This document shows, piece by piece, positions 16,151-25,431 of a DNA stretch of 64,000 nucleotides; the stretch's first letter is position 1; each line of letters opens with the position of its first letter. The stretch is from the NCBI RefSeq assembly GCF_030811835.1, contig NZ_JAUSRO010000006.1:62001-126000 (forward strand), in the 5' to 3' direction. This DNA comes from Variovorax ginsengisoli (GTDB lineage Bacteria; Pseudomonadota; Gammaproteobacteria; Burkholderiales; Burkholderiaceae_C). The notes below the pieces were generated by a model that saw nothing but the letters and a program-made list of their open reading frames with translations, was not told the DNA's origin and did not search any database. Made by a program: the position numbers and the translations under genes.

Positions 16151-17446
16151 TCACTTGACTACCATGAACATGCTCGGCAGCCAGGTGGAGAAGGCCGGCA
16201 CGAAGGTCACCAGCCCCAGCGCGAAAATGAGCGCGCCGTAGAAGGGCCAGATGGTCCGCATCACCGTGCCGACCGACACACCGCCGATCGCGCAACCGAC
16301 GAACTGCGTGGTGCCCACCGGCGGCGTGTTCAGCCCCAGTGCGCAGTTGATCAGCATCACGATGCCGAACTGCACCGAGGTCATGCCGTACTGCTGGGCG
16401 ATCGGCAGGAAGATCGGCGTGCACAGCAGGATGGTCGCGGCCATGTCCAGGAAGGTGCCGAGCACGAACAGGATGATGTTGATCATCAGGAAGATCATCC
16501 AGGGCGTGCTGGTGATCTGCGACAGCATCTGCCCCGTGAGTTCGGCCACACCGTAGAGGCTGATGAGGTAGCCGAAGGTGCTCGAGATGCCGATCAGCAG
16601 CAGGATCACGCCGGTGGTGCGCACCGCCTTCGACGCCGCCTTGATGAAGTGTTCCCACTTCAACGTGCGGTAGAGGAAGATCGTCAGCGCCAGCGCGTAG
16701 AGCACGGCCACCGCCGCCGATTCGGTCGCGGTGAAGATGCCCGAGAGAATCCCGCCGAGGATCAGCACGACGATGAACAGGCCCGGCAATGCCGCTGCAA
16801 ACGACCGCGCCACGATCGACCAGCCCGGGAAGGTGCCGCTCGGGTAGCCGCGCTTGACCGCCACCCCGTAGGCCGCTGCCAGATTGCTGATGGTCAGGAT
16901 GGCTGCGGGCAGCAGTGCGGCCAGGATCAGCGCCGCGATCGACACCTTGCCGCCGGCGGCCAGCGAATAGATGATCAGGTTGTGGCTGGTCGGCATGAGG
17001 GCGCCGACGAGCGCGGCGTGGGTCGTCACGTTGACCGCGTAGTCCGCGTGGTAGCCCTCCTTCTTCATCATCGGGATCATCACGGCGCCCATGGCCGAGA
17101 CGTCGGCCACGGGCGAGCCCGAGACGCCGCCGAACAGCGTGCAGGCCACCACGTTCGACATGCCCAGGCCACCGCGCACGTGGCCCACCAGGTCGCGCGC
17201 GAAGTTGACGATGCGGTCGGCGATGCCGCCGTAGAGCATCAGCTCTCCGGCAAAGATGAAGAACGGAATGGCCAGGAACGAGAAGATGCCCATGCCGGAG
17301 GTCATCTGCTGGAAGCCCACGGCCAAGGGCAGGCCCTCGTAGGCCAGTGTGGCCAGCGCCGAGAGCCCGATGGAAAACGCCACCGGCACGCCCAGCAGCA
17401 AGAAGAGCGTGAACGACACGCACAGGATCAACAGAGGAATGGTCAT
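16151..17446 (-). CDS. dctM: TRAP transporter large permease DctM
   Basis: This 431-residue inner-membrane protein has about 12 hydrophobic segments and family motifs such as FLAIPFFIFAGELM, GGVSGSPVADVSAMG and LGTFLDMAATIL. It is the Na+-driven transport subunit that works with DctQ and DctP. The gene starts 4 bases after dctQ ends, and its product should move the sugar acid delivered by the DctP encoded at 18071-19048. Length is typical (425-440). Confidence 0.95.
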   Translation of the reverse strand: MTIPLLILCVSFTLFLLLGVPVAFSIGLSALATLAYEGLPLAVGFQQMTSGMGIFSFLAIPFFIFAGELMLYGGIADRIVNFARDLVGHVRGGLGMSNVVACTLFGGVSGSPVADVSAMGAVMIPMMKKEGYHADYAVNVTTHAALVGALMPTSHNLIIYSLAAGGKVSIAALILAALLPAAILTISNLAAAYGVAVKRGYPSGTFPGWSIVARSFAAALPGLFIVVLILGGILSGIFTATESAAVAVLYALALTIFLYRTLKWEHFIKAASKAVRTTGVILLLIGISSTFGYLISLYGVAELTGQMLSQITSTPWMIFLMINIILFVLGTFLDMAATILLCTPIFLPIAQQYGMTSVQFGIVMLINCALGLNTPPVGTTQFVGCAIGGVSVGTVMRTIWPFYGALIFALGLVTFVPAFSTWLPSMFMVVK

Positions 17447-17450
17447 TGGC

Positions 17451-17939
17451 TCAGCCCCAGGCGGGTTCGACTTCGCGGCCTTGGGCGAGCGCGATGATGT
17501 GTTCGATTGAGAACATGACGATCAGCACGCCGGAGATCGCGGCGGGCACGTACTTCCAGCCTTCGGAGATCCACAGCGTCGGGAGCCGGTAGTCCCACAC
17601 CGATTCGGCCAGCGAGGCGCAATTCCACGCCATCGTGGCGCCGAACACGAGGACCAGGAAGTGGATCAGCAGTTCCATCTTCAGGCGAAGCCAGTCCGGT
17701 GCGAGCACCAGAAAGGACTCCAGCCCGATGTGGCCCGCATCGCGCACGCCCACGGCGACGCCGAACATCGTGACGTAGATCACCAGCAGCAACGCCAGGC
17801 TTTCAGCCCAGGTGGGGGTGTTGTTGAGCACGTAACGGCCGAACACCTGCCAGCTCACGGCGCAGATCACTGCGACGAGTCCGAGGATGCCCAGCCACAT
17901 GCAGGCACGCGCAAGCGTGCGGCAGATTTTGGTGTACAT
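17451..17939 (-). CDS. dctQ: TRAP transporter small permease DctQ
   Basis: This 162-residue inner-membrane protein has four hydrophobic segments and the small-subunit pattern (VSWQVFGRYVLNNTPTWAESLA). The start at 17939 was chosen because the product then begins with a short basic stretch and the first membrane helix; upstream sequence in frame is the intergenic repeat. It pairs with DctM and is separated from dctP by 131 bases that contain a dispersed repeat with hairpins. Confidence 0.93.
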   Translation of the reverse strand: MYTKICRTLARACMWLGILGLVAVICAVSWQVFGRYVLNNTPTWAESLALLLVIYVTMFGVAVGVRDAGHIGLESFLVLAPDWLRLKMELLIHFLVLVFGATMAWNCASLAESVWDYRLPTLWISEGWKYVPAAISGVLIVMFSIEHIIALAQGREVEPAWG

Positions 17940-17977
17940 AACTTTCAATGTGAAAAAGAGCGCGCCGCTCTGCGCGT

Positions 17978-18070
17978 GAAACACCGCGGAACCGGCTCCG
18001 CCGGGCCGCAGGTGTTGCCCCCGGCAGGGGGTGGGCGGCGACACGCAGTGCGCAAGCCTGGGGGTGAGCC
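17978..18070 (-). repeat. Dispersed extragenic repeat, copy A (between dctP and dctQ)
   Basis: Read on the minus strand, this 93-base segment begins at the dctP stop codon and ends before dctQ. It matches 35331-35427 at roughly 80 percent by eye, with shared blocks GCACTGCGTGTCGC, CCGGGGGCAACACC and GAGCCGGTTCC/GAAGCCGGTTCC. It holds two hairpins: CCCCC-ggca-GGGGG (18018-18031) and CCGGC-tcc-GCCGG (17992-18004). Both copies lie in the same orientation relative to the host operon. Confidence 0.75.
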
Positions 18071-19048
18071 CTACTTCGTGTCCTGAACGCGCTTGACCAG
18101 GTCCTTGAGCCGCGCGTCGGTGATGAACTTGTCGTACACCGGCTTCATCGCTGCCTGGAACGGGGCCTTGTCGATCTCGATGATCTCGGCACCGCCGGCC
18201 TTCACGACAGCCAGCGACTTGATCTCGCGCTCTTCCCATTGCTTGCGCATGTAGGGCACCGACTCCTTGGCAGCCTGGCGGATCCAGCCTTGCTCTTCGG
18301 CCGAAAGCTTGTCCCAGGTGCGCTTGGAGAACAGCAGCATTTCAGGCGCCATCGAATGCTCGGTCTTGGTGTAGTACTTCGCCACCTCGAAGGCGCGGGC
18401 GCTCTCGTAGGTCGGGTAGTTGTTTTCCGCCGCGTCGATCAGGCCGGTCTTCAGGCCGGTGTACACCTCGCCCATGGGCATCGGCGTGGCGTTGGCGCCC
18501 ATGGCTTCGAGCATGGTCACCCACAGGTCGGACTGCTGCACGCGGACCTTCAGGCCCTTCATGTCGGCGAAGCTGCGCACGGGCTTCTTCGCGGTGAACA
18601 TCGAACGCGCGCCGCTGTCGTAGTAGGCCAGGCCGATGAAGCCCTGCTTTTCGCAGCTCTTGAGGATCTCCTCGCCGATCGGGCCGTCCAGCACCTTGTG
18701 CAGGTGGTCGACCGAGCGGAACAGGAAGGGCATGGTCGGCACCTGGGTTTCGGCGCAGATGTTGTTCATGGGCGCGATGTTCACGCGCACCATCGACAGG
18801 GCGCCGATCTTGGTCTGCTCGATGGTGTCCTTCTCGTTGCCGAGCGAACTGTTGTTGAAGACCTTGATGCTGTGCTTGCCGCCCGACAGCGCCTTGAGGC
18901 GCTCGCTCATGAACTTGACCGCCGTCACGGTCGGGTAGTCGTCGGGGTGGATGTCGGCCGAACGAAACTCGGTGGCGTGGGCGCCCAGGCTGGCCAGGGC
19001 GGCGGCAGCGCAGGTGGCCAGCGCGATCAGTGTTTTTTGTAGTTTCAT
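18071..19048 (-). CDS. dctP: TRAP transporter substrate-binding protein DctP, probably for uronic acids
   Basis: This 325-residue periplasmic receptor has a Sec signal ([20 protein letters not shown], cleavage near AHA-TE) and the DctP fold: a conserved Arg in [10 protein letters not shown] that salt-bridges the ligand carboxylate, and [18 protein letters not shown]. The start at 19048 follows GAGGAAG. It lies 46 bases after the lactonase gene and downstream of udh, so it most likely feeds glucuronate or galacturonate to this pathway. A dispersed repeat begins at its stop codon. Confidence 0.92.
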   Translation of the reverse strand: MKLQKTLIALATCAAAALASLGAHATEFRSADIHPDDYPTVTAVKFMSERLKALSGGKHSIKVFNNSSLGNEKDTIEQTKIGALSMVRVNIAPMNNICAETQVPTMPFLFRSVDHLHKVLDGPIGEEILKSCEKQGFIGLAYYDSGARSMFTAKKPVRSFADMKGLKVRVQQSDLWVTMLEAMGANATPMPMGEVYTGLKTGLIDAAENNYPTYESARAFEVAKYYTKTEHSMAPEMLLFSKRTWDKLSAEEQGWIRQAAKESVPYMRKQWEEREIKSLAVVKAGGAEIIEIDKAPFQAAMKPVYDKFITDARLKDLVKRVQDTK

Positions 19049-19094
19049 TTGTCTTCCTCGGTAGGGTGGGCTCAAAGGTGGGGAACGTGGGAAA

Positions 19095-19994
19095 TTAGAA
19101 CTGGCAGTGCGGCTCCGGCAGGCCGCTCACGCCGGGGCGCAGCGCGAACACGCCCCCGGCCAGTGGCTGGTCGGTCAGGTCGCCGCCAGGGCGGATGGAC
19201 GTGACGTACAGCGTGTCGAGTTGCGGGCCGCCGAACGCGCACATGGCGGGCTTCTTGACCGGCACGGCCAGCGAGCGGTCGAGCCTGCCGTCGGGCGTGA
19301 AGCGGTGCACCAGGCCCGCGTCGTTGCCGCAGATCCAGTAGCAGCCGTTGGCGTCGATGGCGGCGCCGTCCGGGCGGCCGGGCAGGGCGGTCATGTCGAC
19401 GAACAGACGCCGGTGGTGCGGCGTGCCGTCGGCGATGTCGTAGTCGAAGGCCCAGACCTTCTGCACCTGCGGGTGCGAGTCCGACAGGTACATGGTGCGG
19501 CCGTCGGGGCTGAAGGCCAGGCCGTTGGGCACGATCATTTCCTCGAACTGCAGACGCAGCGCAACTTCGGCATTCAGGTCGCGCTGGTACCGATACACGC
19601 GGCCCACCGGATGGGCTGCGGCCATGTCCATGTGCATGGTGCCGGCCCAGAAGCGGCCCTGGCGGTCGCAGCGGCCATCGTTGAACCGCATGCCATGCCG
19701 GGCATGCGCGGCGCTGGCGAGCAGCGTCTTCGCAAGTGTGCCGTCGGGCCGTGTGGCGATGGCGAACAGGCCGCTTTCCATGCCGGCGATCCACTGGCCC
19801 GGATGGCCGGCGCGCGGCGCGACGCAGGCGAGCATTTCGTCGCCCGTCCATTGCGCGTGGGTGCCCGTGGCGGGGTCGAGTCGGTGGAGGGTGCGCTGGG
19901 GAATGTCGACCCAGTAGAGCGCTTGTTCGTCGGCGTGCCAGACCGGGCTTTCGCCCGTGCCGCAGCGTGCATCGAGGACGAGTTCGGCGTGCAT
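19095..19994 (-). CDS. SMP-30/gluconolactonase-family lactonase
   Basis: This 299-residue six-bladed propeller protein has family marks at [17 protein letters not shown] (first metal-binding Glu), [37 protein letters not shown] (central Asn) and [15 protein letters not shown] (metal Asp). Such enzymes hydrolyse sugar lactones with a divalent metal. It starts 10 bases after udh ends, so the likely substrate is the aldarolactone made by uronate dehydrogenase. The start at 19994 gives the standard family length; no signal peptide is present. Confidence 0.92.
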   Translation of the reverse strand: MHAELVLDARCGTGESPVWHADEQALYWVDIPQRTLHRLDPATGTHAQWTGDEMLACVAPRAGHPGQWIAGMESGLFAIATRPDGTLAKTLLASAAHARHGMRFNDGRCDRQGRFWAGTMHMDMAAAHPVGRVYRYQRDLNAEVALRLQFEEMIVPNGLAFSPDGRTMYLSDSHPQVQKVWAFDYDIADGTPHHRRLFVDMTALPGRPDGAAIDANGCYWICGNDAGLVHRFTPDGRLDRSLAVPVKKPAMCAFGGPQLDTLYVTSIRPGGDLTDQPLAGGVFALRPGVSGLPEPHCQF

Positions 19995-20004
19995 GGCGAC
20001 CGTC

Positions 20005-20835
20005 TCAGTCGCCGAAGGGGCCTTGGGCGGTGAAGGCGCCGCCCTGGTAGATGGCGTTCGGGTCGGTGGCGGCCACGGGAGGCTGGGCCTCGACCTTGTC
20101 GCGGAACACCTCGGAAGTGTCCTGTGGCACGAAGCCCAGATGCGCGGCCTGGCTGTTGTCCCACCAGAGGCCTTCGTTGTCCGACGCGCCGTAGACGATG
20201 GTGTGGCCCACGTGGGGCGTGAACAGCGACTTTTCAATCAGCGTGGTGAGGTCGCGGTAGCTCAGCCAGGTGTGCATCATGCGGCGGTTGGCCGGCTCGG
20301 GAAAGGAGGAGCCGATGCGGATGCTCACGGTCTCGATGCCATAGCGATCGAAGTAGAAGTTCGCCATGTCTTCGCCGAAGGACTTCGACAGGCCGTAGTA
20401 GCCGTCGGGCCGGCGCCGTACGTTGGCGTCGATGCGTTCGTCCTGCCTGTAGAAGCCGATCACATGGTTGGAGCTGGCGAAGACCACGCGTTGAACGCCA
20501 TGTCGGCGGGCGGCTTCATACACGTGGAATACGCCGCGGATGTTGGCTTCGAGGATTTCCTCGAAAGGCCGTTCCACCGACACGCCGCCCAGGTGCACGA
20601 TGGCATCGCAGCCTTCGACCAGCGCGTCGACCGCCTGCTTGTCTGCCAAGTCGCAGGGCACCACTTCTTCCTGCGGCCCGATGGCGCCCTGCATGGCGCC
20701 GATATCGGACAGTCGCAGCACATCCGCATAAGGCTTGAGGCGCTCGCGCAGCACCTTGCCGAGTCCGCCTGCTGCGCCGGTGAGCAGCAGGCGTTGCACA
20801 TGGCCGGCCGTGGAGGGAGAGGAGGTGTTCGTCAT
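20005..20835 (-). CDS. udh: NAD-dependent uronate dehydrogenase
   Basis: This 276-residue short-chain dehydrogenase/epimerase-like protein oxidises glucuronate or galacturonate to the aldarolactone. It has the NAD-binding TGAAGGLG (19-26), Asp at SDIG, the HLGGVSVERPFEEI substrate loop, SSNHVIGFY and the catalytic Y147xxxK151 in YYGLSK. These match Udh proteins of Pseudomonas and Agrobacterium, whose length is about 265-275. The start at 20835 leaves a 59-base divergent region to the gntR start, with a palindrome that is probably the operator. It is the first gene of the minus-strand uronate operon. Confidence 0.9.
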   Translation of the reverse strand: MTNTSSPSTAGHVQRLLLTGAAGGLGKVLRERLKPYADVLRLSDIGAMQGAIGPQEEVVPCDLADKQAVDALVEGCDAIVHLGGVSVERPFEEILEANIRGVFHVYEAARRHGVQRVVFASSNHVIGFYRQDERIDANVRRRPDGYYGLSKSFGEDMANFYFDRYGIETVSIRIGSSFPEPANRRMMHTWLSYRDLTTLIEKSLFTPHVGHTIVYGASDNEGLWWDNSQAAHLGFVPQDTSEVFRDKVEAQPPVAATDPNAIYQGGAFTAQGPFGD

Positions 20836-20857
20836 GGATATGTCTCTAAAGTTATCT

Positions 20858-20870
20858 GTTGTCGTACAAC
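20858..20870. promoter_or_regulatory. Candidate GntR/FadR-type operator between udh and gntR
   Basis: GTTGTCGTACAAC is a perfect inverted repeat (GTTGT-cgt-ACAAC), 22 bases upstream of the udh start and 24 bases before the regulator start. FadR-group GntR regulators use short palindromes of the TTGTNNNACAA kind. The neighbouring regulator is the obvious ligand. Confidence 0.6.
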
Positions 20871-20894
20871 TGTTCGGACGATTATCATCAGGCA

Positions 20895-21740
20895 ATGCCA
20901 AGCCTGTCAACAGAAGTTCCCAGCACGCCGGACGCCGGCGTGACCGCAGGCGTCGCCCCGCCTTTCACGGGTCGGGTGCGCACCCGCGGACGCGGCCTGG
21001 CGCACAACCTGGTGGACGATTTCGGCGCGCGCATTCGTGACGGCGTGCTGCGTCCGGGCGACAAGTTACCGACCGAATCGGAAATCATGCAGGCCTTCGG
21101 CGTGAGCCGCACGGTGGTGCGCGAGGCGCTGTCCAAGCTGCAGGCGGCCGGGTTGGTGGAAACCCACCATGGGGTAGGCACTTTCGTGCTGCAGCAGCGT
21201 GCGAGCGGTGTGTTCCGGCTGGACGCCGGCGACATCGCCACCTCGGTCGATGTGCTGGCTGTGCTGGAGTTGCGCATCAGCCTGGAGACCGAGTCCGCCG
21301 GCCTGGCGGCCACGCGCCGTACCGATGAGCAGCTGCGCGCGATGCGCCAGGCGCTGGACGACTTCGAGGGCAACGTGGGCGTGGCGGGCGACACGGTGGC
21401 GCCGGACTTCCGCTTTCACCTGCAGATCGCGCAGTCGACCGGCAATCCGTATTTCGCGGACATCATGAGCCACCTGGGCACCACCATCATTCCGCGCACG
21501 CGCATCAGTGCCATCCGCAATCTGGACCGCAGTGGTGTCTATCTCAGCCGCGTGAATCGCGAGCACGAAGAGATCTACGCGGCCATTGCGCGACGCGACG
21601 CAGAGTCGGCGCGCGCGGCCATGCGCATTCACCTGACCAACAGCCGGGAACGGTTGCGCATGGCGCAGGAGGCGGCCCAGCAGGCGGCGTCCAAGTCCAG
21701 GTCTGCGGGCGCTGCCTCCGAGGGCAACGGCTCGCGCTGA
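20895..21740 (+). CDS. GntR family regulator, FadR/FCD subfamily, probable uronate-pathway repressor
   Basis: This 281-residue regulator has an N-terminal winged helix (about residues 32-100; DKLPTESEIMQAFGVSRTVVREALSKL and HHGVGTFV) and an all-helical FCD effector domain (about 115-250) with the metal or carboxylate ligands D and H in DFRFHLQIAQ and H in HEEIYAAI. The start at 20895 was chosen over an upstream TTG that lies inside the palindrome. Flanked by udh on one side and a Bug receptor, kdgD and KGSADH on the other, it most likely controls both arms in response to a uronate or aldarate. Confidence 0.9.
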   Translation: MPSLSTEVPSTPDAGVTAGVAPPFTGRVRTRGRGLAHNLVDDFGARIRDGVLRPGDKLPTESEIMQAFGVSRTVVREALSKLQAAGLVETHHGVGTFVLQQRASGVFRLDAGDIATSVDVLAVLELRISLETESAGLAATRRTDEQLRAMRQALDDFEGNVGVAGDTVAPDFRFHLQIAQSTGNPYFADIMSHLGTTIIPRTRISAIRNLDRSGVYLSRVNREHEEIYAAIARRDAESARAAMRIHLTNSRERLRMAQEAAQQAASKSRSAGAASEGNGSR

Positions 21741-21810
21741 TCGCGTGCGGTTCGCGGCACTGCCGTGGATTCTCTTCGAAAAGTCCGCTCCCAGGCGGCA
21801 GAAATCTGGA

Positions 21811-21845
21811 CAACTCATTCTTTGAGTTGTACGATGACTGATAAC
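21811..21845. promoter_or_regulatory. Inverted repeat and imperfect palindrome upstream of the Bug-kdgD operon
   Basis: CAACTCA (21811-21817) and TGAGTTG (21823-21829) form a 7-bp stem with a 5-base loop. This overlaps AGTTGTACGATGACT (21825-21839), which shares TTGT and a 3-base centre with the palindrome at 20858-20870. It could be the second operator of the same GntR regulator. The similarity is partial. Confidence 0.35.
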
Positions 21846-21895
21846 TAAAAAACAGATCCATCCTTTCTTCCATCGACCGCAGGAGACACACCTTC

Positions 21896-22879
21896 ATGAC
21901 TTCCACCCGTCGCGGCGTCATTGCCGTCGCCCTGGTCACCGCTGCCACCACCCTGGCGCCGCTGACCGCCTCTGCGCAGGCACCCGCCTGGCCCAGCCGG
22001 CCGATCAAGCTCATCGTGCCGTACCCGCCAGGCGGCTCGTCGGACATCATTGCGCGTGCCATCAGCCAGCCGCTGTCCGAGGTGCTCAAGCAGACCGTGA
22101 TCGTCGAAAACCGTCCGGGAGCCAATGGCAACCTGGGCGCCGACTTCGTGGCCAAGTCGACACCGGACGGCTACACGCTGCTGCTGTGCGATGTGGGCGC
22201 GCTCGCCATCAGCCCGTCGGTCTACACCAAACTGCCGTTCGACCCGTCCAAGGATCTGCGCGGCGTGGGCATGCTGGCCTATTCGCCGCATTTGCTGGTG
22301 GTGCATCCGTCTGTGAAGGCGAACAACCTGAAGGAACTGATCGCGCTGTCGAAGACGAGCGACCTGAACTTCGCCGTGACCGCCACAGGCAGCGCGCCGC
22401 ACCTGGCCGGCGTGGCGCTCCAGCGTGCAGTCGGTGCCAAATGGACCTACGTGCCCTACAAGGGCGGCGTGCAGGCGATTCAGGACACGGTGGCCGGGCA
22501 GACCCAGATCCTGATGAATGGCATGCTGGCCACGCTGCCCCAGGTGCAGGGCGGCAAGCTCAAGGTGCTGGCAGTGTCCAAGGGCACGCGCATGCCGCTG
22601 ATCGGCGACGTGCCGACCATTGCCGAGCAGGGCGTGCCTGGCTTCGAGTCGGGCACCTGGCAGGGCGTGAAGGTGGCGCGGGGCACGCCCGACGCGATCG
22701 TCCAGCGTCTGAACAGGGAGCTCGTCACCATCATTCGTTCACCCGACATCCGCTCGCGCCTGGCCGGGCAGGGCGCAGAGGTCGTGACCATGACGCCCGC
22801 CGAAGAAGAAGCCTTCTTCAACAAGGAACGCGCGCGCTGGGCCCAGGTCGTCAAGGACGCCGACATTCGCATCGACTGA
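21896..22879 (+). CDS. Bug/TctC-family periplasmic receptor (second copy in window)
   Basis: This 327-residue exported receptor has a signal peptide ending near LTASAQA and the family blocks [31 protein letters not shown], and [17 protein letters not shown]. An AGGAGA site precedes the ATG. It opens the plus-strand arm of the uronate island, 49 bases before kdgD. No TctAB membrane genes are nearby, so it either docks to a transporter encoded elsewhere or acts in sensing. The ligand is unproven; a uronate, aldarate or related acid fits the context. Confidence 0.9.
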   Translation: MTSTRRGVIAVALVTAATTLAPLTASAQAPAWPSRPIKLIVPYPPGGSSDIIARAISQPLSEVLKQTVIVENRPGANGNLGADFVAKSTPDGYTLLLCDVGALAISPSVYTKLPFDPSKDLRGVGMLAYSPHLLVVHPSVKANNLKELIALSKTSDLNFAVTATGSAPHLAGVALQRAVGAKWTYVPYKGGVQAIQDTVAGQTQILMNGMLATLPQVQGGKLKVLAVSKGTRMPLIGDVPTIAEQGVPGFESGTWQGVKVARGTPDAIVQRLNRELVTIIRSPDIRSRLAGQGAEVVTMTPAEEEAFFNKERARWAQVVKDADIRID

Positions 22880-22928
22880 TGCATCGCTCTCGCTTTTTCT
22901 CACTCTCCATTCCACGACCTTCTTCATC

Positions 22929-23840
22929 ATGAACCCGCAAGAACTCAAGACCATCATGGGCTCCGGCCTGCTGTCGTTTCCGTTGACCGACTTCGACGCG
23001 AACGGCGACTTCCACAAGAAGGGCTACGAGCAGCGCCTCGAATGGCTCGCGCCGTACGGCGCCAGCGCGCTGTTCGCCGCCGGCGGAACGGGCGAGTTCT
23101 TCTCGCTGACCGGTGCGGAATACCCCGGCATCATCCAGACGGCCGTCGACACCTGCCGTGGCGTGGTGCCGATCATTGCCGGCGCGGGCGGCCCGACGCG
23201 TTTTGCCATCGAGTGCGCGCAGGCGGCAGAGAAGGCCGGCGCCCACGGCATCCTGCTGCTGCCGCACTACCTGACCGAAGCCGGCCAGGAGGGCCTGTCC
23301 GCCCACGTCGAGGCCGTGTGCAAGAGCGTGGACTTCGGCGTGATCATCTACAACCGCGGCACGACCCGCTTCAAGCCCGACACGCTGGCCCGCCTGGCCG
23401 AACGCAACCCCAACCTCGTGGGCTTCAAGGACGGCATCGGCGACATCGAGACCATGGTCGCCATCTACCAGCGCATGGGCGACCGCTTCGCCTACCTGGG
23501 CGGCCTGCCCACGGCCGAGGTCTACGCCGCCGCCTACAAGGCGATGGGCACGCCGGTGTATTCGTCGGCCGTCTTCAACTTCATCCCGAAGACCGCGATG
23601 CAGTTCTACGCAGCCGTGCGCGACGACGACATGGCCACGCAGCACCGGCTGCTCAAGGACTTCTTCATGCCCTACCTCGACCTGCGCAACCGCATGCAGG
23701 GTTACGCGGTGAGCATCGTCAAGGCCGGTGCCACGATCGTCGGCCACACCGCCGGCCCGGTGCGCCCACCGCTGACCGACCTCAAGCCCGACGAGATGGA
23801 AATGCTCAAGGCCCTGATCGACAAGCTCGGCCCGCAGTAA
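22929..23840 (+). CDS. kdgD: 5-dehydro-4-deoxyglucarate dehydratase
   Basis: This 303-residue TIM-barrel enzyme is of the DHDPS/NAL family. It converts 5-keto-4-deoxyglucarate to alpha-ketoglutarate semialdehyde, water and CO2. The Schiff-base Lys is K167 in [10 protein letters not shown], the catalytic Tyr is Y141 in IIYNRGTT, and [12 protein letters not shown] is the carboxylate-binding loop. Length matches KdgD (about 303). It lies between a Bug receptor and the semialdehyde dehydrogenase that takes its product. Confidence 0.94.
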   Translation: MNPQELKTIMGSGLLSFPLTDFDANGDFHKKGYEQRLEWLAPYGASALFAAGGTGEFFSLTGAEYPGIIQTAVDTCRGVVPIIAGAGGPTRFAIECAQAAEKAGAHGILLLPHYLTEAGQEGLSAHVEAVCKSVDFGVIIYNRGTTRFKPDTLARLAERNPNLVGFKDGIGDIETMVAIYQRMGDRFAYLGGLPTAEVYAAAYKAMGTPVYSSAVFNFIPKTAMQFYAAVRDDDMATQHRLLKDFFMPYLDLRNRMQGYAVSIVKAGATIVGHTAGPVRPPLTDLKPDEMEMLKALIDKLGPQ

Positions 23841-23895
23841 GCTGCGCAGCGATGGTTTTTCCCTCTTCATTGTCAGCAGCAGCAAGGATTTTTCA

Positions 23896-25332
23896 ATGCA
23901 ACAACACGACAACCTCATCGGCGGCGAGTGGACCCCAGGCAACAGTTACAGCCCGAACCTGAATCCCTCGAACCTGTCGGACACCATCGCCGAATACGCG
24001 CAGGGTGATGCCGCCCAGGTCGACGCGGCCGTGGCTGCCGCCACTGCTGCCTTTCCCGCCTGGTCGACCAGCGGCATCCAGGCGCGTTCTGACGCGCTCG
24101 ACAAGATCGGCACCGAGATCCTGGCGCGCAAGGAAGAACTGGGCACGCTGCTCGCGCGCGAAGAGGGCAAGACGCGCGCCGAAGGCATCGGCGAAGCCAC
24201 CCGCGCCGGCCAGATCTTCAAGTTCTTCGCCGGTGAATGCCTGCGCCTGGCCGGCGAGATCATCCCGTCGGTGCGCCCGAACATCGGCGTCGAGATCACC
24301 CGCGAGCCCGTGGGCATCGTCGGCCTGATCACGCCGTGGAACTTTCCCATCGCGATTCCCGCCTGGAAGATCGCACCGGCGCTCGCCTTCGGCAACTGCG
24401 TGGTCCTTAAGCCCGCCGACCTGGTGCCCGGCTCCGCCTGGGCCCTGGCCGAGATCATCAGCCGCTCGGGCATTCCGGCGGGCGTGTTCAACCTGGTGAT
24501 GGGTCGCGGCAGCGTGATCGGCAATGCCCTGGTCGAGCACCCCGGCATCCATGCGATCAGCTTCACCGGCTCGGTCGGCGTGGGTCGCAACATCGCCCTG
24601 CAGTGCGTCAAGAGCCACAAGAAGGTGCAGCTGGAGATGGGCGGCAAGAACCCGCAGGTCATCCTGGACGACGCCGATTTGGCCCAGGCCGTCGAGCTCA
24701 GCGTCCAGAGCGCCTTCTATTCCACCGGCCAGCGCTGCACCGCGTCGAGCCGGCTGATCGTCACCCAGGCCATCTATCCGAAGTTCATCGAGGCGATGAA
24801 GGTGCGCATGGAGAAGATCAAGGTGGGCGACGCGCTGGCGCAGGGCACCGACATCGGCCCGGTGTCCAGCCAGAGCCAGCTCGACCAGGATCTGGACTAC
24901 GTGAAGATCGGCCAGGACGAAGGCGGCACGCTCGCCGCGGGCGGGCTGCGCCTGAAGCTGGACACCGACGGCTTCTACATGTCGCCGGCACTGCTGGTGG
25001 ACACCGACAAGACGGCGCGCATCAACCGCGAAGAGGTGTTCGGTCCGGTGGCGAGCGTGATCCGCGTGAAGGACTACGAAGAAGCGCTGGCCACGGCCAA
25101 CGACACGGAGTTCGGCCTGTCGGCGGGCATCGCGACGACCAGCCTGAAGTACGCGACGCACTTCAAGCGTCACAGCCAGGCCGGCATGGTGATGGTCAAC
25201 CTGCCGACAGCGGGCGTGGACTACCACGTGCCCTTCGGCGGCCGCAAGGGCAGCAGCTACGGACCCCGCGAGCAGGGCAAGTACGCTCAGGAGTTCTTCA
25301 CTGTCGTGAAGACGGCTTACACGCTGGCTTGA
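23896..25332 (+). CDS. Alpha-ketoglutarate semialdehyde (2,5-dioxopentanoate) dehydrogenase
   Basis: This 478-residue aldehyde dehydrogenase oxidises alpha-ketoglutarate semialdehyde to 2-oxoglutarate, the last step of oxidative uronate and aldarate breakdown. Catalytic residues are C281 (GQRCTASSR), E247 (LEMGGKN) and N149 (TPWNFP). The length is standard. An AAGGA site precedes the ATG 55 bases after kdgD. A 10-bp-stem hairpin follows the gene at 25402-25431. Confidence 0.92.
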   Translation: MQQHDNLIGGEWTPGNSYSPNLNPSNLSDTIAEYAQGDAAQVDAAVAAATAAFPAWSTSGIQARSDALDKIGTEILARKEELGTLLAREEGKTRAEGIGEATRAGQIFKFFAGECLRLAGEIIPSVRPNIGVEITREPVGIVGLITPWNFPIAIPAWKIAPALAFGNCVVLKPADLVPGSAWALAEIISRSGIPAGVFNLVMGRGSVIGNALVEHPGIHAISFTGSVGVGRNIALQCVKSHKKVQLEMGGKNPQVILDDADLAQAVELSVQSAFYSTGQRCTASSRLIVTQAIYPKFIEAMKVRMEKIKVGDALAQGTDIGPVSSQSQLDQDLDYVKIGQDEGGTLAAGGLRLKLDTDGFYMSPALLVDTDKTARINREEVFGPVASVIRVKDYEEALATANDTEFGLSAGIATTSLKYATHFKRHSQAGMVMVNLPTAGVDYHVPFGGRKGSSYGPREQGKYAQEFFTVVKTAYTLA

Positions 25333-25401
25333 TTCGCCAATAGCCGGTTGCTGGCGGCGCTCGATGGCCCGACGGCGGGCCGGCAACGGCAACAGTCAAG
25401 G

Positions 25402-25431
25402 CGCACCCGCCACGCCATGCCGGCGGGTGCG
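25402..25431. terminator. Stem-loop between convergent KGSADH and Opu fusion genes
   Basis: CGCACCCGCC (25402-25411) pairs with GGCGGGTGCG (25422-25431) around a 10-base loop. It lies between two convergent stop codons. There is no T-tract on either side. Confidence 0.5.

Noticed and set aside
17940..18070. A small RNA gene between dctP and dctQ
   Set aside because: The hairpins are better explained by the dispersed repeat, which recurs in an unrelated operon; no separate promoter or T-run was seen.
23893..25392. A 499-codon minus-strand frame opposite the aldehyde dehydrogenase
   Set aside because: It is a shadow of the dehydrogenase, rich in His/Arg/Ala with no family features.
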